64,000 nt of DNA from an uncultured Flavobacteriaceae bacterium (GCA_937929935.1 CALFUL010000023.1:102511-166510); one strand, 5' to 3'. Positions 17,945 to 27,821 are shown, counted from the first letter of the stretch. Made by a program: numbers and translations. The notes: generated by a model not told the origin, from the letters alone.

Positions 17945-19000
17945 ATGAAAATTGCGATTACAGGTACCGGAAGCTATATACCCTCTAAAGTCATTACAAA
18001 CAAAGATTTTGAAGAGCATCACTTTTTAAATGTAGATGGCTCTTCAATAAAACATGAAAACACCGTCATTATTGACAAGTTTCGTGCTATAACAGGTATT
18101 GAAGAAAGACGCTACGCTGACAAAAACCTAAAAACCTCTGACATGGCCTTTTTAGCAGCAGAAAAAGCCATAGCAAATGCTGGTATTGATAAAGAAGAAC
18201 TTGATTACATCATTTTTGCTCATAATTTTGGCGATGTAACCTATGGTCAAACACAAAGTGACTTACTACCAAGTTTAGCAACTCGTGTAAAACATCATTT
18301 ACGTATAAAAAATCCGAGATGTGTAGCCTATGATATAATTTTCGGTTGCCCAGGATGGGTTGAAGGTGTTATTCAAGCGAATGCTTTTATCAAAAGCGGG
18401 CTTGCAAAAAAATGCTTGGTTATTGGTGCTGACACCCTTTCAAGAATTACAGATCGCAATGATCGCGATTCAATGATTTATGCAGATGGCGCTGGCGCTA
18501 CCGTGGTTGAAGCAAAAAAGGATGGTGGTCAAATTTTAGCTCACGCTACAGCTACCTATTCTTTTGATGAAGCATTTTTTCTTTTTTATGGCGAAACCTA
18601 TAACCAAAAAAAAGAAGATACCAAGTACATTAAAATGCACGGTAGAAAAATATATGAATTCGCATTGACCAAAGTGCCCGAGGCAATGAAACAATGTTTA
18701 GAAGAAAGCAATGTTGAAATTAGTAAGCTTAAAAAAATATTCATTCATCAAGCTAATGAAAAAATGGATGAAGCTATTATTCAAAGGTTTTACAAGCTTC
18801 ATCAACTTGAAGTACCTGAGGGCGTTATGCCCATGAATATTTCTAAATTTGGCAATAGCTCGGTGGCCACAATACCTACCTTATTTGATATGGTACGTAA
18901 CGGAAAATTAAAAGATCATCGAATTCAAACGGGAGATGTTATTATCTTTGCAAGTGTAGGTGCTGGCATGAATGTTAACGCCATAGTATATCAAGTTTAA
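17945..19000 (+). CDS. 3-oxoacyl-ACP synthase III family protein
   Basis: A 351-residue thiolase-fold condensing enzyme. The catalytic triad is visible: Cys135 in IIFGCPGWVEG, His268 in FIHQANEKMDEA and Asn304 in KFGNSSVATIPTL. It is a FabH-like ketoacyl synthase, but not necessarily the housekeeping FabH; the CPGW motif and nearby methyltransferase and glycosyltransferase genes suggest a specialised acyl-chain role. The ATG at 17945 (MKIAITGTGSYIPS) is chosen over an upstream ATG at 17909. A palindromic candidate operator lies upstream. Confidence 0.88.
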   Translation: MKIAITGTGSYIPSKVITNKDFEEHHFLNVDGSSIKHENTVIIDKFRAITGIEERRYADKNLKTSDMAFLAAEKAIANAGIDKEELDYIIFAHNFGDVTYGQTQSDLLPSLATRVKHHLRIKNPRCVAYDIIFGCPGWVEGVIQANAFIKSGLAKKCLVIGADTLSRITDRNDRDSMIYADGAGATVVEAKKDGGQILAHATATYSFDEAFFLFYGETYNQKKEDTKYIKMHGRKIYEFALTKVPEAMKQCLEESNVEISKLKKIFIHQANEKMDEAIIQRFYKLHQLEVPEGVMPMNISKFGNSSVATIPTLFDMVRNGKLKDHRIQTGDVIIFASVGAGMNVNAIVYQV

Positions 19001-19005
19001 TTGTT

Positions 19006-19066
19006 TCAAGTTTTAAGTTTCAGGTTTTTTAACTAGAAACCAGAAACTATGAAAACCCGAAACTAA
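19006..19066. repeat. Low-complexity inverted spacer repeat
   Basis: The spacer consists of variants of AAGTTTCAGGTTT and its complement (AGAAACCAGAAACT, AACCCGAAACT), which can fold into alternative hairpins. It resembles the purK-purE spacer in style but not in sequence. No function can be assigned. Confidence 0.35.
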
Positions 19067-19069
19067 ATT

Positions 19070-19603
19070 ATGTACGAAAAAACATTTCCGAATAAACGCT
19101 TTAAGCATACTTTATCGTTTCTTCAAAAGCATATCAACCCTTCTGAATCAATCTTAGATTTGGGTGTTGAAAATCCTTTTTCAAAAATTATGCTTGATGA
19201 AGGGTATAAGGTCGAAAACACTAAAGGAGAAGACCTAGATGTTGATTTTACTACAGTGCAAAATTCAACCACAGATGTGGTTACAGCCTTTGAAATCTTT
19301 GAACACCTATTGTCGCCTTTCTCCGTTTTAAAAGAAATAAAGGCTGATAAATTGGTCGCAAGCGTTCCTATGAGACTTTGGTTCGCAAAATCTTATCAGA
19401 GTAAAACAGACCCTTGGGACCGGCATTACCACGAGTTTGAAGATTGGCAATTTAATTGGCTTTTAGAAAAATCTGGTTGGATAATTAAAGACTCGGCTAA
19501 ATGGACCAACCCAGTTAACAAATTAGGGTTTCGACCCTTACTTAGGCGGTTTACGCCAAGGTACTATATTGTATATGCTGAACGTATAAAAACTCAAGAC
19601 TAA
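19070..19603 (+). CDS. Class I SAM-dependent methyltransferase
   Basis: A 177-residue short Rossmann-type protein. SESILDLGVENPFSKIMLDEGYKVEN is the SAM-binding strand-loop-helix with a degenerate glycine motif, and DVVTAFEIFEHLLSPFSVLKEIKADKLVASVPMRLW matches motifs after the methyl-donor site, including the EHL sequence. WDRHYHEFEDWQFNWLLEKSGW is typical of methyltransferase_11/23 members that act with glycosyltransferases. It is followed 17 bases later by a glycosyltransferase, so both are probably co-expressed. The substrate is unknown. Confidence 0.75.
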   Translation: MYEKTFPNKRFKHTLSFLQKHINPSESILDLGVENPFSKIMLDEGYKVENTKGEDLDVDFTTVQNSTTDVVTAFEIFEHLLSPFSVLKEIKADKLVASVPMRLWFAKSYQSKTDPWDRHYHEFEDWQFNWLLEKSGWIIKDSAKWTNPVNKLGFRPLLRRFTPRYYIVYAERIKTQD

Positions 19604-19620
19604 AACTTGGTGCTTTTAAC

Positions 19621-20472
19621 ATGAAATATTACGTCATCATTCCGGCTCATAATGAGGATGCTTTTATAGCAGACACCTTAAACTCAATTGTAGCCCAAAG
19701 CCTCAAACCAAACAAGGTGGTGGTGGTGAATGACCATTCAACAGATAATACAGAAGGCGTTGTAGCAACCTTTGTAAATAATCATTCTTATTTCACGCTA
19801 CTTAATATTACATCATCAGACATTCATATGCCTGGCAGCAAAGTTATTAATGCTTTTAATCGAGGCTTAGCCACTGTTGATGATGACTATGATTTTATTG
19901 TAAAACTTGATGCCGATACCATTTTACCTGAAAACTATTTTGAGCGAATAGCCTATGTTTTTAAAGGAAACCCTAAAGTTGGTATCGCTGGTGGTTTTAT
20001 TTATGAAAAGGATGAAACTGATAGTTGGATACTAAACCACCCTATGAACAAAAATCATGTTAGGGGTGCTTTTAAAGCCTATTCAAAAAACTGCTTTCAG
20101 GCCATTGGCGGACTCAAAAATGCCATGGGATGGGATACTCTAGATGAGCTACTAGCACAGTACCATGGTTATGATCTTTTTACAGATGATACCCTCAAAG
20201 TAAAGCATTTGAGACCCACGGGAAAAGATTATAATCAAAGAGCCAAAACGCTGCAAGGAAAAGCAATGTATACCATGCGATACGGTTTTGTAATTAGTTG
20301 TATTGCTTCTTTAAAAATGGCATTGAAACAAAAAAATAAAAGCACTTTTTTTGATAATATGTATGGCTATATGTTAGCTAAAAAGGAAGGAGAAGAATTC
20401 TTGGTTTCTAAAAAAGAAGGACAATTTATTAGAAAATTACGTTGGCGTAACATGCGTCGCAAACTGGTATAA
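19621..20472 (+). CDS. Family 2 glycosyltransferase
   Basis: A 283-residue GT-A enzyme. YVIIPAHNEDAFIADTLNSI and VVVVNDHSTDNTEGVV bind the nucleotide sugar, and VKLDADTILPENYF carries the DxD metal motif. MGWDTLDELLAQYHGYD is the acceptor-side region. No transmembrane segment is obvious, so it would act at the cytoplasmic face of the membrane. Together with the methyltransferase and the ketoacyl synthase it may modify a lipid or polysaccharide; this is inference from position. Confidence 0.85.
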   Translation: MKYYVIIPAHNEDAFIADTLNSIVAQSLKPNKVVVVNDHSTDNTEGVVATFVNNHSYFTLLNITSSDIHMPGSKVINAFNRGLATVDDDYDFIVKLDADTILPENYFERIAYVFKGNPKVGIAGGFIYEKDETDSWILNHPMNKNHVRGAFKAYSKNCFQAIGGLKNAMGWDTLDELLAQYHGYDLFTDDTLKVKHLRPTGKDYNQRAKTLQGKAMYTMRYGFVISCIASLKMALKQKNKSTFFDNMYGYMLAKKEGEEFLVSKKEGQFIRKLRWRNMRRKLV

Positions 20473-20474
20473 AT

Positions 20475-20505
20475 AAAAAAATCTCGCAACTTGCGAGATT
20501 TTTTT
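20475..20505. terminator. Bidirectional terminator between convergent genes
   Basis: AAAAAATCTCGC and GCGAGATTTTTT form a long perfect stem with an AACTT loop, flanked by A-run and T-run, so it can end transcription from both the glycosyltransferase gene and the opposing ompH gene. Confidence 0.85.
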
Positions 20506-20523
20506 ATTTATTTTGAAAAGACT

Positions 20524-21033
20524 TTAGAAACCTAATTCAACTTTTACTTCAGATAAAATGTCTTTACCTTTTGCAACAATTAAGCCTCCACCAGCTTGTG
20601 CGTCAATTACGTAGTCAAAACCTAATTGCGCTGCTACTTTTTCAATGGCCATTTTTGCTTTTTCAGAAATAGGTCCAAATAAATCAGCTTGTTTCTTTTG
20701 TAATTCTTGTTGTGCATTCTGTTGCGCTTCACCAATATTTTTCTCTTGGCCTTGCAACTCTAAAGCTCTTTTGTCATTTTCTTCTTTAGTTTTGCTTGCT
20801 GCTTCACTTTGATACTGCTCATATTTATTTCTTAACTCAGTTGCTGCAGCTTGTATATCAGCTTGATATGTTTCACTCAATTTCTTCAACTCAGCCTCAG
20901 CAGACTTCATTTCAGGCATATCAGCAAGTAGTTTTTGAACATCAATATGAGCTACTTTACTTTGCGCGTTTACAAAACTAGATGCCGCAACAAAAAGTAA
21001 AAATACAACGGCGATTTTTTTAAAATTTTTCAT
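20524..21033 (-). CDS. OmpH/Skp-family periplasmic chaperone
   Basis: A 169-residue protein with a signal peptide (ASSFVNAQ, about residue 24). SKVAHIDVQKLLADMPEM is the typical Skp start, followed by a long coiled coil (about 45-120) and KMAIEKVAAQLGFDYVIDAQ. Skp holds unfolded outer-membrane proteins in the periplasm and delivers them to BamA. It is the last gene of the bamA cluster, 43 bases after a second OmpH gene. Confidence 0.92.
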   Translation of the reverse strand: MKNFKKIAVVFLLFVAASSFVNAQSKVAHIDVQKLLADMPEMKSAEAELKKLSETYQADIQAAATELRNKYEQYQSEAASKTKEENDKRALELQGQEKNIGEAQQNAQQELQKKQADLFGPISEKAKMAIEKVAAQLGFDYVIDAQAGGGLIVAKGKDILSEVKVELGF

Positions 21034-21076
21034 GATTCTTAAGTTTATTCTTATTTGAGAGTTAATTAATTTATTA

Positions 21077-21913
21077 TTATTTATTTGAACTACCTTGTTC
21101 TTTTGCTTTCTTTCTTGCTTCTCGCTCTTCTAAGAGTTTCTTTCTTCTTTCTTCGTAAGCCTTTTTACGATCTTCACGCAATTTTAATTGCTCTGCTCTC
21201 TTTTCATCTGCCGTTTTAGATCTAGCGTCTTCAGCTTGCTTTGCCTTTTCTTGACGCTCTTTAAGTGCATCACTTATCTCTTCAACTTCTTGCTCATTCT
21301 GCAGTTCTTCAATTCTACGATCTTTTTTCTTTTTAGGAGGACTGGTTTTTCTAGTTCTTCCTATCGCCCTCAACACTATATCACTAATATCGTGCCGTTT
21401 TTGGGAATACAACATTACAACATCCGCAGATTTATCAAAAATAAAATCATATTTTTTATTTGTTCCTATTTTTTGTACTTCATTGAAAACCTGATCCTGA
21501 ATGGGTTGTATCAACAACCTTTTTTGTAAAACCAAATCACCTTGAGGTCCGAAACGATTTTGTTGATACTCGATCATCTCTTTCTCTAAAATCTGAATTT
21601 CTTCTTCTCTTTCTTCAATCAGCTCATCAGTTAACAGCACTTTCTCTGCCATTAAATCTTTCTTCATCTGCTCAATAGTACGTTGCTCTTGTTCTATTTC
21701 AACTTTCCATTTTTCAACCTTCGCTGCTAATTGTTCAGTAGCATCTCTGTACTCTTCTACATTTTCTAAAATGTATTCCATATCTACATAAGCCATCCGA
21801 ATACCTCTTTGTGCATTTACACACACTGAGAAAAATCCTAAAGCAAAAACTAAAAGAACTTTTGCAACTACCCTTTGAGTAGTCATTTTTGAATTTGATT
21901 CTGTAATCATCAC
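21077..21913 (-). CDS. OmpH/Skp-family chaperone with long charged C-terminal extension
   Basis: A 278-residue paralogue of the next gene. A signal peptide ends near VCVNAQ; RGIRMAYVDMEYILENVEEY starts the Skp body and a coiled coil follows. Unlike the shorter paralogue it has about 90 extra residues after about 190, extremely rich in Lys, Glu and Arg (REDRKKAYEERRKKLLEE, ARKKAKEQG), which would be a long single helix. The start may be the ATG at 21913 or the ATG ten codons later (MTTQRVV), which gives a more normal signal peptide. Two tandem Skp-like genes after bamA are usual in this family. Confidence 0.88.
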   Translation of the reverse strand: MMITESNSKMTTQRVVAKVLLVFALGFFSVCVNAQRGIRMAYVDMEYILENVEEYRDATEQLAAKVEKWKVEIEQEQRTIEQMKKDLMAEKVLLTDELIEEREEEIQILEKEMIEYQQNRFGPQGDLVLQKRLLIQPIQDQVFNEVQKIGTNKKYDFIFDKSADVVMLYSQKRHDISDIVLRAIGRTRKTSPPKKKKDRRIEELQNEQEVEEISDALKERQEKAKQAEDARSKTADEKRAEQLKLREDRKKAYEERRKKLLEEREARKKAKEQGSSNK

Positions 21914-22002
21914 AATTTCGTTTTATCCATTAGAAAATACCGTGCCAAAAATACTAAAACTTTTAAAATCAATGCTTTAGCTTTTTAGACGGTTGTTTAA
22001 TT

Positions 22003-24651
22003 TTAAAACTGCTGACCAATTATGAAGTGCGTTTGCCAACCACTAGGCCCATTACCTATCGATTGAATTCTGAGATCTTCATCAAACCCATACCCAAAAT
22101 CGATACCTAATAAACCAAATGCAGGCATAAAGATGCGTAGCCCCACACCAGCCGAACGTTTTAATTCAAACGGATTAAATTCTTGAAAATTGTTAAAAGC
22201 ATTGCCGCCTTCTAAAAAAGCTAAGCCATAAATTGAAGCTGACGGTTTTAAGGTAAGAGGGTAGCGCAGCTCCATTGAAAATTTATTGTAGATAAGGCCA
22301 CCTTCTGGTTGTTGAGTAATAGGGTCAATTGGGGTAAGCGATTGATTTTCATAACCTCTTAATTGTACTACATCTCTACCATCAAGCGTAAAGTTACCCA
22401 AACCATCACCCCCTACAAAAAAGCGCTCAAATGGCACATTACCAACATCATTATTATAATTACCCAAAAAACCAAACTCGGCATTGGTACGCAATACCAA
22501 TGATTTATCAGCACTACCCACTAAGGTTGTAAACCAATCACCTTTAAACTTAAGTTTATAGTATTCTAGCCATTTGAAACGTTCTTGGTCAATACCTTCA
22601 AGTTCTGTGGCATCATCTTGAGTCAAACCATTATTAGTAATTCGCTGCAATGTTAATTCTTCACTTCTATCACGAAGGGTCTCAAAATCTTTACTAGAAA
22701 AGAGTGAATAAGGCGGAGTAACTTTAGCAGAAATTTCAAAATTTGACCCTCCTCTAGGAAAAATTCTACCACCTGAAGTAGCATTTCTTGCAATACCAAA
22801 AGTGTATGTTAAGGCATTTGACTTACCGTTACCAAAGTTAAATAACCCATTATTAAAATTCTGAAAATTATATAGTTGATATCCTACACCGTGTGAAATG
22901 GTAAAGTAATCATCAGGCCAACGAACTCTTTTGGCAATACCAGCACTAATACCTGTAATGGCGAACTGTTGATCTTTATCAACTTCTACATTACCGTCTC
23001 TACTAAAAGAGGCTTGAAACTGTTGTGTTCTTGACAAAGAAAGATTAAAGCGTACTGGTTTTTTACCTCCTAACCAAGGCTCTGAAAAATTTAGACTATA
23101 TACTCTAAAGGTTCTACTCGCTTGTAAGCGTAAGGCAAAAGTTTGACCATCACCCATAGGCACTGGTTTGTATTCTTCGCCATTAAATATATTTCTTAGC
23201 GAGAAGTTACTAAAAGAAAGACCTAAGGTGCCAATAAAACCACCACCACCAAAGCCACCTTGCAATTCAATTTGACTTGAACCAGCTTCAACTAAGCTAT
23301 ACCCCAAATCAACAGTACCAGAATTAGGATCTGGGTTTTGAATATCAGGAGTAACTCGCTCAGCATCAAAAAACCCTAACTGACCTAGTTCACGAATACT
23401 TCTAATGATATTTGACTTATCATACTTTTGACCCGGTCTTGTTCGCAGTTCACGAAATATAACATGGTCATTTGTTCTATCATTACCGTTAACGGTTACA
23501 TGGTCTAAGAATGTTTCTTTACCCTCAACAATTCTAATTTCAAAGTTGATGGTATCATTTTCTGCTGATATTTCAACCGGATTTACCTGCGAAAACAAAT
23601 ATCCATTATTTTGATAGGCGCTTGTTACGTCTTGTGCATCAGGCGAAGAATCATCTGCAATACGTTTTCTTAAAAGAACACCATTATAGGTAGCTCCTTT
23701 TTTGATTCTTAATAAACTATGCAATTGACGATCAGTGTAAACCGAATTACCCACAAAATTAATATCGCCGAAATAATATTTGTTACCCTCTTCAACTTTA
23801 ATTTTTACATCAATTAGGTTTTCATCAACTCTGTGTATAGTATCAGCAAGAACACGTGCATCTCTAAATCCGTTTTCAGCATACTTATCAATTAGAAGAT
23901 CTAAATCATCTTCAAAATCATTATTAATATACTTCGACTTTTTCCAGAAGCGACCCAAACGTTTCTTTTTGGTATTCTTCAGAGCCCTTCTCAATTTTGA
24001 AGCAGCTAATTTGCTATTGCCGTCAAAGATGATGTCATTAATTTTAACTTTTTCTCCTTTATTGACATTAATGATCATTTTTTGAGCATTGGTCTCAGTA
24101 GTATCAGTAGTAGTTAAAATGGCAACCTTAGCATTGAGGTACCCTTCTTTTTTAAGTTTATTAGTAATGTAGTTTTTTGAATTGGCAATAAGACTTTGCG
24201 TAACTTTCTTACCCTTTTTTAAATCGGTATCATTGAGAATTTCGTCAACTTTGCGTTCTTTTATCCCATTCATGGTAACCTGCGAAAGGGCAGGTCTTTC
24301 GGTAATTGCGAGTTCAAGAAATATTTTTTCACCTTCAATATTGGTTATAAAAAATTCAAGGTCGCTAAAAAGCTCGAGACCCCATAATTTATTTAAAATT
24401 TCACTTGTTTTTTCTCCAGGTATGGTTATTGGTTGACCTTCACGAAGACCCGTGTAGGTTTTAACCGTTTGTTCATTATAACTTTTAAGACCTGTAACTG
24501 TTAAGCCCCCTAGAATATACTTCTTGCCATTCTGAAGATCACCTACAGCTTGTGCAAAACTGAAGGATGAAATTAAAAGAAAAATTAAAATGAAGATTGG
24601 TGCTAAGTGTTTTTGTACACCTTTAATTGAGTTGTTCGCTAGTTTTTCCAA
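22003..24651 (-). CDS. bamA: Outer membrane protein assembly factor BamA
   Basis: An 882-residue Omp85 protein. Signal peptide (SSFSFAQ), five POTRA-type domains over about 40-440 (for example GEKVKINDIIFDGNSKL, GNKYYFGDINFVGNSVY, GKETFLDHVTVNGNDRT), and a C-terminal 16-strand barrel with the conserved loop motif VQLRGYENQSLTP (the VRGF/Y-type L6 motif) and final LGIDFGYGFDED ... FIIGQQF. It inserts beta-barrel proteins into the outer membrane. The only usable start overlaps the 3' end of uppS by 29 bases. Confidence 0.96.
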   Translation of the reverse strand: MEKLANNSIKGVQKHLAPIFILIFLLISSFSFAQAVGDLQNGKKYILGGLTVTGLKSYNEQTVKTYTGLREGQPITIPGEKTSEILNKLWGLELFSDLEFFITNIEGEKIFLELAITERPALSQVTMNGIKERKVDEILNDTDLKKGKKVTQSLIANSKNYITNKLKKEGYLNAKVAILTTTDTTETNAQKMIINVNKGEKVKINDIIFDGNSKLAASKLRRALKNTKKKRLGRFWKKSKYINNDFEDDLDLLIDKYAENGFRDARVLADTIHRVDENLIDVKIKVEEGNKYYFGDINFVGNSVYTDRQLHSLLRIKKGATYNGVLLRKRIADDSSPDAQDVTSAYQNNGYLFSQVNPVEISAENDTINFEIRIVEGKETFLDHVTVNGNDRTNDHVIFRELRTRPGQKYDKSNIIRSIRELGQLGFFDAERVTPDIQNPDPNSGTVDLGYSLVEAGSSQIELQGGFGGGGFIGTLGLSFSNFSLRNIFNGEEYKPVPMGDGQTFALRLQASRTFRVYSLNFSEPWLGGKKPVRFNLSLSRTQQFQASFSRDGNVEVDKDQQFAITGISAGIAKRVRWPDDYFTISHGVGYQLYNFQNFNNGLFNFGNGKSNALTYTFGIARNATSGGRIFPRGGSNFEISAKVTPPYSLFSSKDFETLRDRSEELTLQRITNNGLTQDDATELEGIDQERFKWLEYYKLKFKGDWFTTLVGSADKSLVLRTNAEFGFLGNYNNDVGNVPFERFFVGGDGLGNFTLDGRDVVQLRGYENQSLTPIDPITQQPEGGLIYNKFSMELRYPLTLKPSASIYGLAFLEGGNAFNNFQEFNPFELKRSAGVGLRIFMPAFGLLGIDFGYGFDEDLRIQSIGNGPSGWQTHFIIGQQF

Positions 24652-25363
24652 ATCGTCGTTCTCTGTTCTGGTAATTTATAAGGGCCTCAACTAAATGATG
24701 TTCGCTGAAATCGGGCCAAAATACATCAATAAAATAAAATTCAGCATACGCTATTTGCCAAAGTAAAAAATTACTAACTCTGTGTTCACCACTTGTACGA
24801 ATCAGTAAATCAACATCAGGCAAATCGTGCGTGTAAAGATGGTTATTAATAATGGTTTCATCAATATTTTCAACAGAAATTATATTATTTTTAACTTTGC
24901 TACTGATGACTTTAACGGCATTTAACATTTCATCTCTTGCGCCGTAACTTAATGCCAAGGTTAAGGTCATTGCTGAGTTATTTTTGGTTTTGTCCATTAC
25001 CTCAAGAAGCTCTTTGTGTGCTTTACTAGGTAAAGAAGCAATATCACCTATTGTATTCAACCGAATATTATTCTTAGTAAAGGTTTTGAGTTCACGCTTT
25101 AGTGAAGAAACAAGCAAACGCATAAGCGTATCTATTTCAAATTTAGGGCGGTTCCAGTTTTCAGTTGAAAAAGTATAAAGGGTAAGGTATTCAATACCTA
25201 GTCGTGTACAATCTTCAACGGTTCTTCTTACCGTCTTTACGCCATTTTCATGACCAAAAACACGTAGTTTGCCTTTTTGTTTGGCCCAGCGACCATTACC
25301 ATCCATAATAATAGCTAAATGCTTTGGAAGGCCACTACGCTCAATATCATCAATGCTTTTCAT
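24623..25363 (-). CDS. uppS: Isoprenyl transferase (undecaprenyl diphosphate synthase)
   Basis: A 246-residue cis-prenyltransferase. LPKHLAIIMDGNGRWAKQKG contains the catalytic Asp and diphosphate-binding Arg; TLYTFSTENWNRP and DVDLLIRTSGEHRVSNFLLWQIAYAEFYF are the other signature regions. It makes the C55 carrier for cell-wall and surface polysaccharides. It lies between DUF6089 and bamA (8-base gap; 29-base overlap), an arrangement that couples envelope lipid carrier and outer-membrane assembly genes. Confidence 0.97.
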   Translation of the reverse strand: MKSIDDIERSGLPKHLAIIMDGNGRWAKQKGKLRVFGHENGVKTVRRTVEDCTRLGIEYLTLYTFSTENWNRPKFEIDTLMRLLVSSLKRELKTFTKNNIRLNTIGDIASLPSKAHKELLEVMDKTKNNSAMTLTLALSYGARDEMLNAVKVISSKVKNNIISVENIDETIINNHLYTHDLPDVDLLIRTSGEHRVSNFLLWQIAYAEFYFIDVFWPDFSEHHLVEALINYQNRERRFGKTSEQLN

Positions 25364-25371
25364 TTCAAGTA

Positions 25372-26067
25372 TTATTCAAAACAATCCATACAGGGTTTCC
25401 TGCCAAAGGTATAGGTAAAAGTAATACCAGAGAAAATATACCAGTCATCACTAAAAATATTTCCGAATTTAGGATCTAATTGAAAACTAACATTAGATTC
25501 AACCGGATTACTTGCATCAAGATTATCTGTGAAGGTGTATCGGGCTCCTATTTCAGCACCAATGATAAAGAATTGGTTCAATCGATGTTTAAAACCAACG
25601 GTCATAGGTATTGAAAAAGCACCATCACGTTGTCTTAAATTTTGAACTGTACCCAATTCTATAAAATTATAATCATACCTAAAATAGGTAACCCCAGTAT
25701 AGAGATAGGGTGTAAAAGCTGGCCCTAATTTGTGTAAATTATAGTCAACAAAATTAAATTCAAGACCTGCAGAAACTTCCAGCAAAGAATTTTCAACTAC
25801 ATAACCACGTTCTTGTCTTGAAGAAATATTTGATTTGGTATCATCAGCAGTTATATCAGCATAAATAACGCTCGCTCGCCACGCATAGCGCTTGCTTTTA
25901 TTCCATTTAAATAAACCGCCAACAGCAAGATCAGATGGTAAAATGTAATTGGTTCTACCAACATCACCAATAAAATTGGATCCACCCGCAAAAGCTCCTA
26001 TTTCATAGGTTTGGGCGTTTAACATGCTGCACATCGCAAAAAGTAAAACTAAAATGCAACTTCTCAT
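25372..26067 (-). CDS. DUF6089-type outer-membrane beta-barrel protein
   Basis: A 231-residue protein with a signal peptide (CSMLNAQ) and an even number of amphipathic strands with aromatic residues at the ends (YEIGAFAGGSNFIGDVGRTNYI, YAWRASVIYADI, FSGITFTYTFGRKP). This gene is found next to uppS-bamA in Flavobacteriia; the DUF number is given from memory. The final CMDCFE carries two cysteines. It is probably a small outer-membrane barrel; no activity is known. Confidence 0.75.
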   Translation of the reverse strand: MRSCILVLLFAMCSMLNAQTYEIGAFAGGSNFIGDVGRTNYILPSDLAVGGLFKWNKSKRYAWRASVIYADITADDTKSNISSRQERGYVVENSLLEVSAGLEFNFVDYNLHKLGPAFTPYLYTGVTYFRYDYNFIELGTVQNLRQRDGAFSIPMTVGFKHRLNQFFIIGAEIGARYTFTDNLDASNPVESNVSFQLDPKFGNIFSDDWYIFSGITFTYTFGRKPCMDCFE

Positions 26068-26183
26068 AAATTTTTAAAAGTTTGAAAGAATAACAAGTAT
26101 AGTAGTTTGCACTAGATTTTGTGTTCTATTCATGTTCTCTCTTGATAAACAACATTTAACTACATTTATTGCTTTATTAGAAG

Positions 26184-27068
26184 TCAATTGCGCTTGTCTT
26201 CGCCCCATAATAATTTATTTCGAAGCGTTTTCAAAAAACTCTCTGAAGTGAATTCAATCATTTTTACAGTAAACGAAGCTTTTTTGACCTGAATTTCTCT
26301 TCCGTTTTCTAATGATGCAATTCTTGAGTCAAGTGAAACTAAATGGTTTTCTTCTCTACCAGAAACCTTTAATCTTATAACTGTATCATCAGAAATAACT
26401 AAAGGTCGCGCATTTAAATTATGTGGTGCAATAGGCGTTAGAACCAATGATTTAGCCGTTGGCTCAATTACCGGGCCACCGCAACTTAAAGAATACCCTG
26501 TAGAACCTGTAGGCGTTGAAATGATTAAACCGTCAGCCCAATATGAAGTCAAATACTCATCATTCAAATAGGTTTCAACGGTTATCATTGAAGTGGTATC
26601 TTTTCTACTTACTGTAATTTCATTCAAGGCAAAATTCATTTCGCCAAATACTGAATCATCGTTTACGGCAGTAGCTGCAACTAGGCTACGTTCAACTACT
26701 TCAAAAGCTCCTTTTTCAAATTCAGTAACTAGTTTTCTAACCTCTTCTTTTTTAAAAGTTGATAAAAACCCTAGTCGACCCGTATTCACACCAACAATTG
26801 GAATGCCTAAATCACGAACAAAAGTTGTTGCTCTTAAAATGGTACCATCGCCACCAAAACTTATGAATAGATTAAAAGAGGAATCAAGACCTTCATTTAA
26901 AGTGAAGGTCTTTGTTGAAATTTGACCCTTACCATGATTTAAAAAATCAAGAAATTCTTTTTCAATAGCAATATCAGCTTTTACTTTTTGAAGCTCATCA
27001 AGCAGATCATTGACATAATCAACAGTATTTTCTTGGTGTGCATGACCGTATATAGCAACCTTCATCAA
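26184..27068 (-). CDS. nadK: NAD kinase
   Basis: A 294-residue ATP-NAD kinase. FISFGGDGTILRATTFVRD holds the GGDG active-site motif, GVNTGRLGFLS and the glycine-rich STPTGSTGYSLSCGGPVIEP complete the NAD site. It makes NADP from NAD. It starts two bases after the stop of the CBS-domain gene, so the two are coupled; a 116-base gap separates it from DUF6089. Confidence 0.97.
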   Translation of the reverse strand: MMKVAIYGHAHQENTVDYVNDLLDELQKVKADIAIEKEFLDFLNHGKGQISTKTFTLNEGLDSSFNLFISFGGDGTILRATTFVRDLGIPIVGVNTGRLGFLSTFKKEEVRKLVTEFEKGAFEVVERSLVAATAVNDDSVFGEMNFALNEITVSRKDTTSMITVETYLNDEYLTSYWADGLIISTPTGSTGYSLSCGGPVIEPTAKSLVLTPIAPHNLNARPLVISDDTVIRLKVSGREENHLVSLDSRIASLENGREIQVKKASFTVKMIEFTSESFLKTLRNKLLWGEDKRN

Positions 27069-27070
27069 TT

Positions 27071-27727
27071 TTAAACGTTTAAGTACTTATCTAAGTAATC
27101 AGATCGACCTTTTAAATCTTCTAAAAACTGATCATTATTATTTCCAAATACAATGTTGTAATTGTACCGTCTAAAAGTTTGAATTATTTCATTGAGATTA
27201 GCAGTACCTATTTTCAAGGTAACTTGAACTACATCATTGTGCATTGCAGTTATCAATCCGCCAATGAATCGAGTATTATTACTTTCAACAATTTGCGCAA
27301 TTTCACTAAAAGAGTAGTCTTTAATTCCTTTTTCGACCATTAAAATGCTCCCTGGTTCTGTAAAAAAGGGTGTGTCAATAAAAACGTGAACTATTTCAGT
27401 TAAATCATAATATCCTAAGACATATTGATTGCCATCTAAAACAGGTACCAAATTAGACTCATTATGAGCAAAAACTTCTAAAGCATCTAACCAATTGGTC
27501 TCTTTTCTGACAAAAAAAGATTCTAAATTATAACGGTTATTCTCAATAGTCTTTTCTTCATCAAAAGACTCTAAATCATTTTCATTTAAGAGTCCTACAA
27601 ATTTACCTTTATCAGTGACTGCTACGTGCGAAAATGTATGGTCTTTAAAAAACTGAATGACCTTTTTTAAAGAATCATCAATCTTAAAGACAGTTACATT
27701 GGTTAAAATATGTTGCTGAATATTCAT
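27071..27727 (-). CDS. CBS-domain protein
   Basis: A 218-residue cytoplasmic protein. Two CBS motifs are visible: LKKVIQFFKDHTFSHVAVTDKGKFVGLLNENDLES and WLDALEVFAHNESNLVPVLDGNQYVLGYYDLTEIV. The C-terminal 90 residues (MVEKGIKDYSFSEIAQIVESNNTRFIGGL ...) look ACT-like. CBS pairs bind adenosine nucleotides, which suggests that it senses cellular energy charge, possibly in connection with nadK directly downstream. The ATG at 27727 (MNIQQHILTNV) is chosen over an upstream ATG. Confidence 0.8.
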   Translation of the reverse strand: MNIQQHILTNVTVFKIDDSLKKVIQFFKDHTFSHVAVTDKGKFVGLLNENDLESFDEEKTIENNRYNLESFFVRKETNWLDALEVFAHNESNLVPVLDGNQYVLGYYDLTEIVHVFIDTPFFTEPGSILMVEKGIKDYSFSEIAQIVESNNTRFIGGLITAMHNDVVQVTLKIGTANLNEIIQTFRRYNYNIVFGNNNDQFLEDLKGRSDYLDKYLNV

Positions 27728-27821
27728 AACATATAAATTATGTTGCAAATTAATAATTATTAATATCAAAAGGCACGCCTAATTTGTATTTTTACCTTGA
27801 AATTAAATGATATATCGCTTT